Made by a program: the position numbers and the translations under genes | The notes under the pieces: generated by a model | The model's database searches: none | What the model was told of the DNA's origin: nothing | Seen by the model: only the letters and a program-made list of their open reading frames with translations | Shown here: piece after piece, positions 47,901 through 57,870 of the stretch | Layout of the letters: each line of letters begins with the position of its first letter | How positions within the stretch are numbered: the stretch's first letter is position 1 | Source of the DNA: Hyalella azteca | Lineage: Eukaryota > Arthropoda > Malacostraca > Amphipoda > Hyalellidae | Direction of reading: 5' to 3' | NCBI RefSeq assembly: GCF_000764305.2 | Contig: NW_025935717.1 | Coordinates: forward strand, 310,001 to 374,000 | DNA: 64,000 bases

Positions 47901-50606
47901 AACATGAAAACCTGCTGTAAATTCAAGGAACTCAATACTAGGCAAGAAAAATTTGACATGCAAGTTTGAACAAAATAGTAAATCGGCTAATAATAATAAT
48001 GATTTCGGAAATATGCATAAGTTTTTCGAGGTATTTGACTATGCAACGATTGTTTCTATAACTTTAAGTAATCATTCTCCCAGAAAACAAGTCTAATTTT
48101 TTGAAAAAAATTGAGTCTGTAAACGAAGCTTGAGTCTGCAAACGAAATTTGAGTCTGCAAACGAAGCTTGAGTCTGCAAACGAAATTTGAGTCTGCAAAC
48201 GAAGCTTGAGTCTGCAAACGAAATTTGAGTCTACAAACGAAGCTTGAGTCTGGAAACGAAATTTGAGCCTGCAAACGAAGCTTGAGTCTGCAAACGAAAT
48301 TTGAGTCTACAAACGAAGCTTGAGTCTGCAAACGAAGCTTGAGTCTGCAAACGAAATTTGAGTCTGCAAACGAAGCTTGAGTCTGCAAACGAAATTCGAG
48401 GCTGCAAACGAAATTCGAGTCTGCAAACGAAATTCGAGTCTGCAAACGAAATTCGAGTCTGCAAAAGAAGCTTGAGTCTGCAAACGAAGCTTGAGTCCGC
48501 AAACGAAATTTGAGTCTGCAAACGAAACTTGAGTCTGCAAAAGAAATTTGAGTCTGCAAACGAAATTTTAGTCTGCAAATGAAGCTTGAGTCTGCAAACG
48601 AAATTTTGGTCTGCAAAGGAAGCTTGAGTCTGCAAACGAAATTTGAGTCTGCAAACGAAACTTTAGTCTGCAAAAGAAATTTGAGTCTGTAAACGAAATT
48701 TGAGCCTGCAATCAAAATTTGATTCTGCAAACGAAGCTTGAGTCTGCAAACGAAATTTGAGTCTGTAAACGAAGCTTGAGTCTGCAAACGAAACTTTAGT
48801 CTGCAAACGAAACTTTAGTCTGCAAAAGAAATTTGAGTCTGCAAACGAAATTTGAGTCTGCAATCAAAATTTGATTCTGCAAACGAAGCTTGAGTCTGCA
48901 AACGAAATTTGAGTCTGTAAACGAAGCTTGAGTCTGCAAACGAAATTTGAGTCTGTAAACGAAGCTTGAGTCTGCAAACGAAACTTTAGTCTGCAAACGA
49001 AACTTTAGTCTGCAAAAGAAATTTGAGTCTGCAAACGAAATTTGAGTCTGCAATCAAAATTTGAGTCTGCAAACGAAGCTTGAGTCTGCAATCAAAATTT
49101 GAGTCTGCAAACGAAACTTGAGTCTGCAAAAGAAATTTGAGTCTGCAAACGAAATTTTAGTCTGCAAACGAAGCTTGAGTCTGCAAACGAAACTTGAGTC
49201 TGCAAACGGAACTTTAGTCTGCAATGAAATTTGAGTCTGCAAACGAAATTTGAGTCTGCAATCAAAATTTGAGTCTGCAAACGAAGCTTGAGTCTGCAAT
49301 CAAAATTTGAGTCTGCAAACGAAGCTTGAGTCTGCAAACGATATTTGAGTCTGCAAACGAAACTTTAGTCTGCAAAAGAAATTTGAGTCTGCAAACGAAA
49401 TTTGAGTCTGCAATCAAAATTTGAGTCTGTAAACGAAGCTTGAGTCCGCAAACGAAATTTGAGTCTGCAAACGAAATTTGAGCCTGCAAAAGAAGCTTGA
49501 GTCTGCAAACGAAATTTGAGTCTGTAAACGAAATTTGAGTCTGCAAACGAAGCTTGAGTCTGCAAACAAAGCTTGAGTCTGTAAACAAAGCCTTAGTCTG
49601 CAAACGAAATATAAGTCTGTAAACGAAATTTGAGTCTGCAAACTGGTGTTTTTCTCCTCGCTAGTCCGAGGCAAAGGCAAGACACTGACGCGGCACGGCT
49701 GCTGTACGCCTGAGACGCAGCACCACTACGGCTGCATCCACGCCCACGAGATGACGGCAAGGCAACAGGTACTGATTAAAACAATATTATCAGATTATTT
49801 TTCAGTGAATTTTTATACAATTTTGGATAATTTTTTTTTTCAGTGAAAAAAGTAGTAACCGCAGTACGATTATTGCCAGGAAATAAGCGATTAAAATCTG
49901 GAAGGAAATTAATTATTTTATTAATATGAATCCCAAATGATACCGTTTCAACAATTTAGCATGTAAGTACAATATAAAATAAGTTACTCGTCGAAATGAA
50001 TGCTTATAGAATAAATTTAGAGGAATTTTGTTGTAAAAAATGTAAAGTAATTGCTTTAATCCAATTTTTCCGAAGCTGTCGTTATTGCGAAGCGGTTCAG
50101 TTCGTTCAGCCACACGCAGCGTCACTCCCAATTCAGAGCGGACCTCCATTAGTGTTGATACAAATTGTCAACAGCAACATCAACTTTATGATCAACAGCA
50201 GCAACGACAACTACATGATCAACAGCAGCATAAACCGCTGCAAGGACAACTGCATGACCAACAGCAGCAAAGACAACTGCATGATCAACAGGAGCAACAA
50301 CAGCAACATATGCTAAAAACTGCCATCACAATGGGCTGTGAAAGCGTGACGGACGAAAAACAAAAAGAACTAACACTAAATAGAGAACACGAAAATCTGA
50401 AGCTACAACAAAAGCAACAACAAAAACCGAAACTTAGCGCAGGTTCTCATGAACCTATGCACAATAATGGAAGTTTGGTCCTACAGCGCCTTGATGAGAG
50501 CCCTGACCATAACAAACCAGTGCAGCAGCAGAAACTATCCGCTGCTGTAGCTAGCTTTGTCAGCTTCAGAGTTGTGGCTGGCGGGGAGAGTTCTGTCTTT
50601 GTTTAA
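38706..50606 (+). CDS. Gene 4: rhodopsin-like (peptide-type) G-protein-coupled receptor, TM3 exon not found
   Basis: Exons are 38706-38971, 41284-41367, 45295-45441, 46241-46454, 46816-47037, 47483-47603, 49665-49768 and 50076-50606, with agreeing phases. They give 562 residues without the missing exon. Visible features are N-glycosylation sites in the N-terminus (NFT, NES), TM1 with GNVSVIVVLA, TM2 with NLAVSD, RYNALVHPL after the DR of the DRY motif, a Cys in extracellular loop 2 (FYQCEERW), TM6 with CFTICWMP, TM7 with NSFMNPFIYC, then a basic tail with CC and a Gln-rich end. These mark a class A receptor of the neuropeptide type; I cannot name the ligand family, though NPY/GPR83-like receptors look closest. 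No exon for TM3 was found between 41368 and 45294. The first Met could be at 38706 or 38787. Confidence 0.8.
40090..40195. repeat. 28-30-bp tandem repeat, about 3.5 copies
   Basis: Copies of GTAGAGGTTCAGATAACGAA followed by TATTYT, in the first receptor intron. Confidence 0.75.
41284..41367 (+). CDS. Gene 4, exon with TM2
   Basis: The acceptor is ATACGACAG and the donor is CACTAG|GTGAGT. It is 84 nt, phase 2 in and 2 out. It encodes SSVRVYLINLAVSDITMAVF followed by CIPFTYT, with the conserved NLAxxD of TM2. Confidence 0.9.
   Translation, partial: VVGAGVPDQLSRVRHHHGRVLHPLHIH
41370..41890. repeat. GTGTGAAGTGTT-rich region
   Basis: Degenerate repeats of GTGTGAAGTGTTATGTGGAG start a few bases after the splice donor. 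All frames through it are by-products. Confidence 0.75.
41900..44620. other. Receptor intron, no TM3 exon seen
   Basis: AT-rich sequence. I looked for a stretch encoding a W-x-F-G...C...DR pattern, in keeping with the flanking phases, on the plus strand and found none. No mobile-element ends were recognised. Confidence 0.45.
44629..44995. repeat. 14-bp tandem repeat, about 26 copies
   Basis: Copies of TCGGTCGATGTTGG with variants (TCAGTCGATGTTGT, TCGGTCGCTGTTGT). It lies 300 bases before the TM4 exon. Open frames exist on both strands because no copy contains a stop. Confidence 0.9.
45002..45098. repeat. 24-bp tandem repeat, 4 copies
   Basis: Copies of GTGTGTCGCGGGCTTGCTCA followed by CCCC, directly next to the 14-bp array. 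Confidence 0.85.
45295..45441 (+). CDS. Gene 4, exon with intracellular loop 2 and TM4
   Basis: The acceptor is TACCGCCCCAG; the exon's first base completes an Arg codon, so the intron splits the DR-Y motif in phase 2, a position shared by many receptor genes. It encodes YNALVHPLNARWTKSRVLPT and LCGLWALSLGGSSVQLFVTS. The donor is GAACA|GTTGAG. It is strikingly GC-rich compared with its surroundings. Confidence 0.85.
46241..46454 (+). CDS. Gene 4, exon with extracellular loop 2 and TM5
   Basis: The acceptor is CACACACCAG and the donor is GCAAAG|GTGACG. It encodes HFYQCEERWPVTPHELYKKL, TVAVLIFTFVFPLTCLAHSY and a basic third loop ending RQRNLSKAK. The Cys is the usual disulfide partner of a Cys in TM3. 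Confidence 0.9.
46816..47037 (+). CDS. Gene 4, exon with TM6 and TM7
   Basis: The acceptor is GATGTTTCAG and the donor is TTCCGG|GTGAGT. It is 74 codons. It encodes AINMMLAVVICFTICWMPMH, then Cys-rich loop residues and CHWIAMSNSFMNPFIYCFMS, with the NPxxY motif of TM7 as NPFIY. Confidence 0.95.
47483..47603 (+). CDS. Gene 4, basic C-tail exon
   Basis: The acceptor is CCGTCCCCCAG and the donor is CCTCGA|GTGAGT. It encodes EDLLQFTRRCRGRRRSQASL and RGSDPGSSGR, directly following NNFR of TM7; helix 8 and a possible palmitoylation Cys. Confidence 0.85.
48111..49643. repeat. 19-bp satellite-like array, about 80 copies
   Basis: Copies of GAGTCTGCAAACGAAATTT alternate with GAGTCTGCAAACGAAGCTT and rarer variants (AAACTTTA, AATCAAAATTT). 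Blocks of several units recur, for example around 48660-48860 and 48860-49050, showing higher-order duplication. The array fills most of a receptor intron and stops about 20 bases before the next exon. It is stop-free on the minus strand in every frame, hence long spurious frames with a 19-residue period. Confidence 0.95.
49665..49768 (+). CDS. Gene 4, Cys/His-containing C-tail exon
   Basis: The acceptor is TCCTCGCTAG and the donor is CAACAG|GTACTG. It is 104 nt, phase 1 in and 0 out. It encodes RGKGKTLTRHGCCTPETQHH and YGCIHAHEMTARQQ. The CC pair could be lipidated. Confidence 0.8.
50076..50606 (+). CDS. Gene 4, Gln-rich last exon
   Basis: The acceptor is TTTTTCCGAAG, phase 0, matching the previous exon. 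It encodes LSLLRSGSVRSATRSVTPNS, then repeated QLHDQQQQR units, and a Ser/Val-rich end. The stop is TAA at 50604-50606. Ser/Thr residues early in the exon would suit phosphorylation of a receptor tail. Confidence 0.7.
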   Translation: MSLLRSGSVRSATRSVTPNSERTSISVDTNCQQQHQLYDQQQQRQLHDQQQHKPLQGQLHDQQQQRQLHDQQEQQQQHMLKTAITMGCESVTDEKQKELTLNREHENLKLQQKQQQKPKLSAGSHEPMHNNGSLVLQRLDESPDHNKPVQQQKLSAAVASFVSFRVVAGGESSVFV

Positions 50607-51997
50607 ATCAGAAATTGTTGATGACGTTGCCGCTTCTACCCATTTTATGTAGATTAATAATGTACCCTTTTAAAACATTTAATGTGTTTTTAATGCGTCT
50701 ACTGAATAAATTAGCGAAATTGAATTCAGATGTCAGTACATCGTGAAAAATTTGATGAATTGATTTATCAAGATAAGTTGGAAACGATCTTGTGTAATTT
50801 TTATTATTATTTGAAGAATTTCAAGTATTTTTAATCAGGGCTGGTGAAATGACCGCAGTTTAGGGTTGTTGTATGAATACGCATGAAACGACACAACTGC
50901 TGTTATCAAAACAGGACTGATGATCTTCACCGCCTATTTTTTCCTTTTTTTTCTATTTTTTTTTTCACTCAGTCATGATACAACTTTTCTGTGCTGCTGG
51001 TTGTGTCTAAATAAATTATGAGTTTTTCCTTCGTTTTTTTGTTGATTATGTTTAAATTTGTTAGATGCAGCATTGCTCGTGGAGACTGGGGGCCGTATTT
51101 TTAGAGCGCTGCTTCAAATTACGCACTGTGTGACTTCCATTACTCATTCATATTCAGTAATGTTTGTACAAAAAAGCTATTTTGGCTGAGAGCTCTCCTG
51201 TTGATTAAGCTCGTCCAGCTCAAAGGCTTGCTTGTAAACAAACCGCAGCGGAATCTCGTGCTCACTGTTCACTTGAAAAAGGCTTGAGTTGAACGTAGAA
51301 TGTGTATACGTTTGAATGTTCTAATAGTTGCCTGAGAAAAATGTTTTTTGAAGAAATGGTTACGAAATTTTCCATAGAAATAGAAATTGGCTGCAAGGAT
51401 TCACCGACCATAATCTGTAAACAGCTGAAAATGAAAGACAGCTAAATAGAAAGCAAAGACGAATTAGTTTTAGTTCCAATTACATTTAGAAGAATTTATT
51501 GTCATTCTCAGATTGATTGAATAGTGCAGACTCTATTTAGAAACTGGCATACTTTGCAGTCATCTGTTGAAAAAATTTGGTGGTGCCTGAATATATGCAA
51601 GAAATATGAATATGCGTACTTTTTCACTTCACCCTTTTCATCACTATTGTGTATGATTGACCGTGATTAAAATTTAATTATGATTGAATAATTGGGAATC
51701 AATTTATTTAAGCAATTAAATTAATTATTTACAAATAAATATTAATTTTACTGTGTCATGCGTAATAGAATTTACTTCAATTTTTTTTCAAGTTTTCGAG
51801 TTGAGTCTTGAAAGTAAAGGTAAACATAATTTTAACATAAAGCTGGTCAAGAACCAAGAAAGTCATAACCGAAAATGCAATTTTGAAACAGCTGAACAGA
51901 CTTCTATTAAAATTAGACAACTTAATTTTAGAACAGCCACAATGACATTAATGCATCCACTGTGCAGTTAAAAAGTGAATGGATTCCTTGAATCATT
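50607..51997. other. 3' flank of the receptor gene
   Basis: AT-rich sequence. An AATAAA occurs at 50705-50710 about 100 bases after the stop codon and could be the polyadenylation signal. Nothing else was recognised. Confidence 0.4.
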
Positions 51998-53150
51998 GTA
52001 GTAATCACCGGAAGACAAAAATAGCGGAACGGTTCAACTTACATTTATAAAATTAGTGCAGTCATTGCAGAGATGAAAAGAGAATGAAATTCTCGAGTAA
52101 TATGATATTTAGTGTTGAATCATTTAAGTTTCAACAGGAAAACGCTTTTAGGAAACGGCTTAAGTTGAAATTAAATAATTGTTTATACTAATTCTATTTC
52201 AGAAACAGCTTCACAGCTACTTGTGAACTTTGAACAGAATTTTTATCGTTCTGCAAAGAATGAATTTCTGGGTTTTGGGAATTTTAAACTTAAATTTGAA
52301 AAATTATTTTTACTATATGTATTTCTGAAACAGCTGAACTGACACTCTCGAAAAGTTAACGGCATTTTCACCGTTTTGAAGTGAATAAATTTCAAGTTTT
52401 TTATAGGAATTTTAAAGTTGAATATAAGTAGTTATTTTTACTAATTTTATTTTAGAAACGGCCGAACTGATACACGTGAAATTTGAACAATATTTTTGCC
52501 GTTTTGAAGTGAATAAAGTTCTAGTTTTAGGGGAATTTTCAGGCTAAATCTGAAAAGGCATGAATTTTATAGATGTTAGTTCAACGATTTCAGAATTTGC
52601 GTCTTCCGGTTATAACTTCATCGGTAACAATTTCATCATCGCCGAATATCACCAAACTCGAGGAATTCATTCACTTCTTAACTGCGCAGTGGCTGCATTA
52701 ATGGCAGTGTTTTCATTCCAAAATTAAGTTGGCTAATTTCAATAGTCAGTTCAGCAGTTTCAAAATTGAATTTTTGGAATAACTTTCATGATTCAACAAC
52801 AGTTCTTTGTTCAAATGCTGTTCAAATAGATAACTTTTTGAATTCAACTTGAAAAAAACCGCAAAACTAGAAATTTATCCACATTGAAACGGCAAAAATG
52901 CTGTTGAAATTTCTTGAGTGGTAGTTCAGCCGTTTCTGAAACGGAATTAGTATAAATAATTTTTAAAATTCAACTTGAAAATTACTCCTAATGTATTCAC
53001 TTTAATCGGATATTCATGACACTTCCGTTTCTAAAATTTGAATGAACATCAGTCGTCTATTGAATAAATTAGCTAAATTATACAGAGAAGTTTAAAATTT
53101 TGTTCGCTTACAAACACTAAACCTTATTTACCACTATTATCTTCCGGTGA
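51998..53150. mobile_element. Fold-back element with internal 127-bp tandem repeats
   Basis: The outer ends are inverted (ATCACCGGAAGACA at 51998 and TCTTCCGGTGAT ending near 53152). The left arm contains three tandem units of about 127 bp starting near 52196, 52312 and 52440, each with GAAAC(A/G)GC(T/C)GAACTGA. An inverted unit lies at about 52835-52970 (GTTCAGCCGTTTCTGAAACG). No coding sequence was seen. Confidence 0.6.
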
Positions 53151-53224
53151 TTTTATGAATGGTAAAATCAGGACAATTCGTTATATAATTTTCTGAGTCG
53201 TAACCCTGGATCGATGGAATAATA

Positions 53225-53600
53225 TTTTGAAGCACTTCAGCCGGTCCAATTGGGGTTCTCCACCAGGGGTGGGTGCGAGGCTGCTGCTCATGCAGCCCGT
53301 GCGTACCTCGGGCGTGCCTCGGGCCGGAGAGTGTTTTTTAAGGTTGACATGGCGAATGCATTCAACAGCCTGCGACGTGACGTGTTCCTGGCTGCTGCGC
53401 GGGCAGAAACGACTGGTCCTTTAATATCAGAGATTGGCCGTCGCATTACGGAATTGTCCGGCGAACGTAGATAGACTCTATGGTTGGAGCAAAGGTTGGG
53501 TTTGGCCGTGCAGAGAGGCAATGCAGCTAGCATCCTAACAGCAGTCAGAGAAAAGTTCGACGTGGGCCCGCTCCTCGCTCGCGTCACAGCTCAGTGACCC
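53225..53600 (+). pseudogene. Non-LTR reverse-transcriptase fragment
   Basis: The frame from 53250 encodes GCEAAAHAARAYLGRASGRR, then VFFKVDMANAFNSLRRDVF. K-x-D-x-x-NAFNS is reverse-transcriptase motif A with its catalytic Asp. After an in-frame TAG at 53472-53474 the frame continues with LGLAVQRGNAASILTAVREK. Motif C (YxDD) is not present. This is a dead fragment of a retroelement; the clade is uncertain. Confidence 0.7.
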
Positions 53601-53890
53601 TCGGAGTCGGTGTAGGCCACCATCAGAGGCGTTAAGGTCGGGGCCCTGATCATTGACATGAAACCATTCCCTGTTTTTAATTAATAAAATCAATTCCTTT
53701 TTTTTTGTTGGAATGGTGAGTGTGGGAGGCCTTTAAAAAAAAATATTTTGAAGAAAGTTGTTTTAATATCTTCAATTAGTGATACTGTTGTATATGATTA
53801 ATTTGGGAGTGCAGAATCTAGTTTGAAATAACTATATATTACTGTCTTTTATTGCATGTCCTCATTGTAATAATTTGGAGATGCCGGACA

Positions 53891-55514
53891 CAGTGGCGGA
53901 AATGGCTATACGACAACCCAGTTTTCTCTACATATTTTTTGTTGCATACAAAAAATACGGGATCCTTATTATACCAGGATAAACTACGTTAATAAACGGT
54001 TCCAACGCTACACGAATTTTTTTTTCAAAATATAAGAGAAGAAATGATGGAAATTAGAAACACTTTGAAACAATTGGAAATGGTTATAATATAAGAAACA
54101 ATTGGAAATGGTTATAAGACCAAGATAGGTTTTTCCGTTTGTGGATCCCACACACTCGTTTCAATAAGCAATATTACCTTCTTTCTCTTTAATTACCTCA
54201 ATGCATCTTCTCCCCATGCCATTTACCAAATCAGCCAGAGTCTTTTGAGGAATTTTATCCCAGGAACGAAGGATAGCCGCGCTCAGGTCACTCACAGATT
54301 GGAACTGGCGCTCATTTTGGTAAACATCTCTCGCCATGATGACCCATAGGTTTTCAATGGTGTTGAGGTCAAGACTAAGCGTCGGCCACGGCAACAGAGT
54401 AATATTCTGCTCTAGGAACTACTTGTTTGCTGACTCCAAAGTTTAAATCGAAGCATTGTCTTGCTGGAAAACATATGATCTCTCATGTTGCTCATCGGCA
54501 AAAGACAGAAGATGGTGAAATAGCGTGTGCTTGAATGCCCCAGAATCTTGTATCCCACCCAAAATAGCTAGAGTTGATTTTCCTTTCGGCTGAACGCCCC
54601 CCAAACCATGACCAAACCACCGCCAGATTGCAGCTTGGAAAAGAAGTCAGGCTCACTGTTCAGGTGGTGCCAATAGCATTGCCATCCTTCTGGAGTCTGG
54701 ACCGTCAAGATTGAACTTTTTTCATTACTGAAGATAATCCCTCACCGATAAGCACATTTTTTTTATCAAATTTTTGTCGGTTGATAATATGCTTTTGTTT
54801 GAGCACATAGGGGCATCCGCTTCCTGTATTTGAATTTATTCAAGTCATGCAATATCTGACGGATGCGTCAGGCAGTCACATCAACTCCAGGGGCCAATTT
54901 CATAGAAGTAGATGTAGCGCTAGCAATTTAGAAGCTTCTGAAAACAGCCGCCTAGGATCCCTGTCGGTTAATTTTAGGGTTGGTCTAGGGTTCTTTTTCA
55001 TCCACCGCCGTCCGGATTAGCAAAAAAAATGATTTTACAATGGGTTTTGTGCATTTTATTTCCTTTGCGATGTCCCGTTGGCCTCCACCGCATTTCGTAA
55101 AGGCCAAAATCTGCGCCTTCTCGGCCTCTGTGAGTCTTGTCAGTTTTGTCATCTTTTTTACTTCGAAAAATTAAAAATGAGAACACCGAATTACACCAGA
55201 AGTACACAGAAGTACACCAGATGTACTCTTAACTGCAAAAATCAGGATATTCTTTATGTGACTGTACATTTTAACGTGAAAATATCTTAGAGCGATACTA
55301 AAATGGACAAAAACCTATCTTGGTCTTATTACCATTTCCACCTAGGACTTTCTAATTTTCATAATTTCTTCTAATATATTTTGAATTTTTTTCGTATAGC
55401 GTTGTAAGCATTTTTAAACGTAACTTAACCTCGTATAATTAGAATCTCGTATTTTTTATGCAATTAAAAATATTTAGAAAAAAACTGGGTGGTCGTTTAC
55501 CATTTCCGCAACTG
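53891..55514 (-). mobile_element. Tc1-like transposon with IR/DR ends
   Basis: The 1624-bp element begins CAGTGGCGGAAATGG and ends in the inverted form (reverse strand CAGTTGCGGAAATGG). The inverted repeats are about 220 bp long. Each contains an outer and an inner direct repeat of the GGAAATGG-T...GACC type: outer at 53897 and 55486-55508, inner at 54104-54125 and near 55312-55335. This IR/DR layout is known from Tc1-like elements such as Sleeping Beauty. The right flank begins TA and the left flank has CA, so the TA duplication has decayed on one side. It contains a broken transposase. Confidence 0.75.
54161..55152 (-). pseudogene. Tc1-family transposase, broken
   Basis: ATG at 55152 opens MTKLTRLTEAEKAQILAFTK and CGGGQRDIAKEI, a paired-type helix-turn-helix start. 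Frameshifts and stops follow. Later pieces include VFQQDNAS (second catalytic Asp) and LSLDLNTIENLWVIM (DLNPIENLW-type motif with the third acidic residue). The relic spans about 990 bp, near the usual 340 codons. It cannot encode a working enzyme as it stands. Confidence 0.8.
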
Positions 55515-57614
55515 TAATAAGAGTTAGAAGATTGTACGTGCATTGTCAATGCACCCTTTTTAATAGCATTCATGCATAATTAATTGGAAATCAGCTAACT
55601 GTAACATGATATCTTATCACAAACCAACCAAAGCGCAATAAAAAAGTTATAAAATTCATCCCCTTGCCAATTATTAGGAGAGACCGGCTAAGTGCAACGG
55701 TTCCCTATTATCTCATTCAGATACCAATCTTATTCCAGAATGACACATGTCCAATTTTTTCACAATAGAATCCATAAATGAGTTAAATTTGATGTGAATT
55801 GAATCCGTTGAAGCGTAGAGAGTCATTAAAGTGGTATGGGGTGTTCATGGTCATCTAAAGGATCGTAATGAGATTTATTTAAAAATAAATCTACGGTATT
55901 TGCTACCAATATTTAAGTTACTATCGTTTCCAATCTACAAGCTGTCAGGAAAAGAATTGAAGAAAATGCATAATAATTCTATATTTAAGCGTGCAGTACA
56001 AATATACAAATTTAAGGACAGTACTGAGTGAGTGTAATGTACAATGAACAAATAACACAATTTTTACATAACAGTCATTTCAGGATATATAAAAAATAAT
56101 CTGTATAGATTTAAAGTTCAGCAATATTGAACACAAAACTGCGCTCACAATTTGCATAGAAAAGATACGAAATTCGATTGAACAAAATTAAGAGGAAGAG
56201 TGGCATCAGCAAAAAATTATAACAGTGCAGGGTATAGTGCATATATGAATCACAACTGCAGGTCAGTAGAGATAAGTAGCGGTTTTGACGAGAATTAGGT
56301 TGCATAAAAAGAATAATTGAAAACCGGTGTGTACTTTATTGCGTATTTGAATTTGAAATATAAGTCAAAACTTAAAAATCAAATAATTTGAAAATAAATG
56401 TGGTAATGACGTCTTTGTAACCACTATTTTAAGCTCATAAACTGAATTCACCGCAGAAGGAGAACGATCTAAATCTACATAACAAAGCATACTTTTTTCT
56501 AGAAATGTTTGGTCAGGTGGTGTGTTTGGATACATTTTTTGATCAGCCGTAATGATATAAAAGATTGTGACTTCTAAGGAATAAAATCTAAATTTGTACG
56601 TGCAAATTTTGGATTGCAATGTGGTTCGCACGGTAAAAATTTTATAAACGGTCGATTTTATTAAATTGCGAACCGGACAGAAACTTTTTAACTAGTGAAT
56701 TTTTTTGTAAAAAATGTCATAGTTGGAAGCAAAGAAGAATAGAATGCTTGATACGACTCAGTACAAATTGAATTAGGCGCGGAATAGTCAGAAATTTTTT
56801 CAATGCATTTTCGATTTTTCCAAGGCACGAAACTAGTTGAAGTCAGTATGAAATTCTCTGAAAAATCTGAGATTACATGAAGCATGGAGCCTTCTTAGGT
56901 CTTATTTTTCTTGCAAGATTTAATTTAAATGAGATATAGACAGTGAGTATAGAGTAGTAAACTTCGCCAGACTTTGACATGGTGCATCCAAAATGTTTTT
57001 TTCGGTGTTCCTCAATTCTTAATGATTTTTCAAAATTTTCTGTAATCATGTTTGGAATGTATTCTTATTCGTACTTTGATCAATCTTTATCCCAGAAACA
57101 ATGGAAATAATAGAGTAGAAAATTGAGCCCAAGTAAGAACCAAAAACATAATCTGAAAAAAGTTATTCTCTTGGCCCGCGAAAAATGATTTTATTTTTTT
57201 TTTTTGAAAATTTGTAATTTATTTTAGAAAGTAATATGCTTGATGTGGTCGTTTCATGATAGATACATCAAAATTATTATCTGATTTTATAAATTTACCT
57301 TTGAAAATCGATTATTTCATTGCTGATTGTTCGGAAATTCGTCGAGACTCCAGTGAATCTTTGCAGCAACGGTCATTACTGCACGTAATTACTGTTACCA
57401 CAACAACCTTAATGGGAGAAGCTTCAGTTGTTATGGAGAGCCATGTTCATTGTCATTTTCAGTGAAATTATAACACGCGTCGCATTATATTACTAAATCG
57501 TTCTCTACTAAAGGTAATTATAAATTTCACGATAGCTGTTTTTAATATCACTGAATGCTTCTAATGCAAATTAAATTGTCACCACGGAACAGTTGCGCTC
57601 GTCCATGCAGATCA
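55515..57614. other. Intergenic between the Tc1-like element and gene 3
   Basis: AT-rich, with only short frames and no recognised features. Confidence 0.4.
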
Positions 57615-57720
57615 TAGTGGCGTTTATTCAGGGTGTTGCCACAGAACTTTGATGTATATCAGTGCAGTTTGCATGTGGGCACATGTAGTGTATTTCTGTG
57701 TACATTATGTGTTGGTTGTG
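57615..57720 (-). repeat. Duplicated copy of the end of gene 3's last exon
   Basis: On the minus strand this follows directly after the last exon and repeats its end. The gene copy CACAGCCAACACATGATGTA...GGCAACCCGCAGTAAACGTC is followed by CACAACCAACACATAATGTA...GGCAACACCCTGAATAAACG. The second copy is longer because of an extra internal stretch. It belongs to the 3' UTR. Confidence 0.8.
57623..57628 (-). promoter_or_regulatory. Candidate polyadenylation signal of gene 3
   Basis: AATAAA on the minus strand, about 100 bases downstream of the stop codon. It lies in the duplicated segment at the place where the gene copy has its stop codon (CAGTAAACG against TGAATAAACG). Confidence 0.6.
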
Positions 57721-57729
57721 TAGTGACGT

Positions 57730-57870
57730 TTACTGCGGGTTGCCATAGGAGCTCTCTTCTGTGTACATCATGTGTTGGCTGTGTGGATCCTTACTGGCAT
57801 ACATGCATTCTTCGTCTGTCTTGCCGTGCTTGTTGGGGCAGATGTAGCATGTCATCGTCTTGCGAATTTC
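57730..57870 (-). CDS. Gene 3, last exon with Cys motif
   Basis: The acceptor is TTATTTTCAG; the stop TAA is at 57732-57730. It is 46 codons plus stop, phase 0. It encodes EIRKTMTCYICPNKHGKTDE and ECMYASKDP. Confidence 0.9.
   Translation of the reverse strand, partial: EIRKTMTCYICPNKHGKTDEECMYASKDPHSQHMMYTEESSYGNPQ

Noticed and set aside
48056..49680. Series of minus-strand frames up to 243 codons with a QTQASFADSNFVCRLKFRL-like period
   Set aside because: A stop-free 19-bp unit gives a 19-residue period in every frame. There is no start, splice or homology support.
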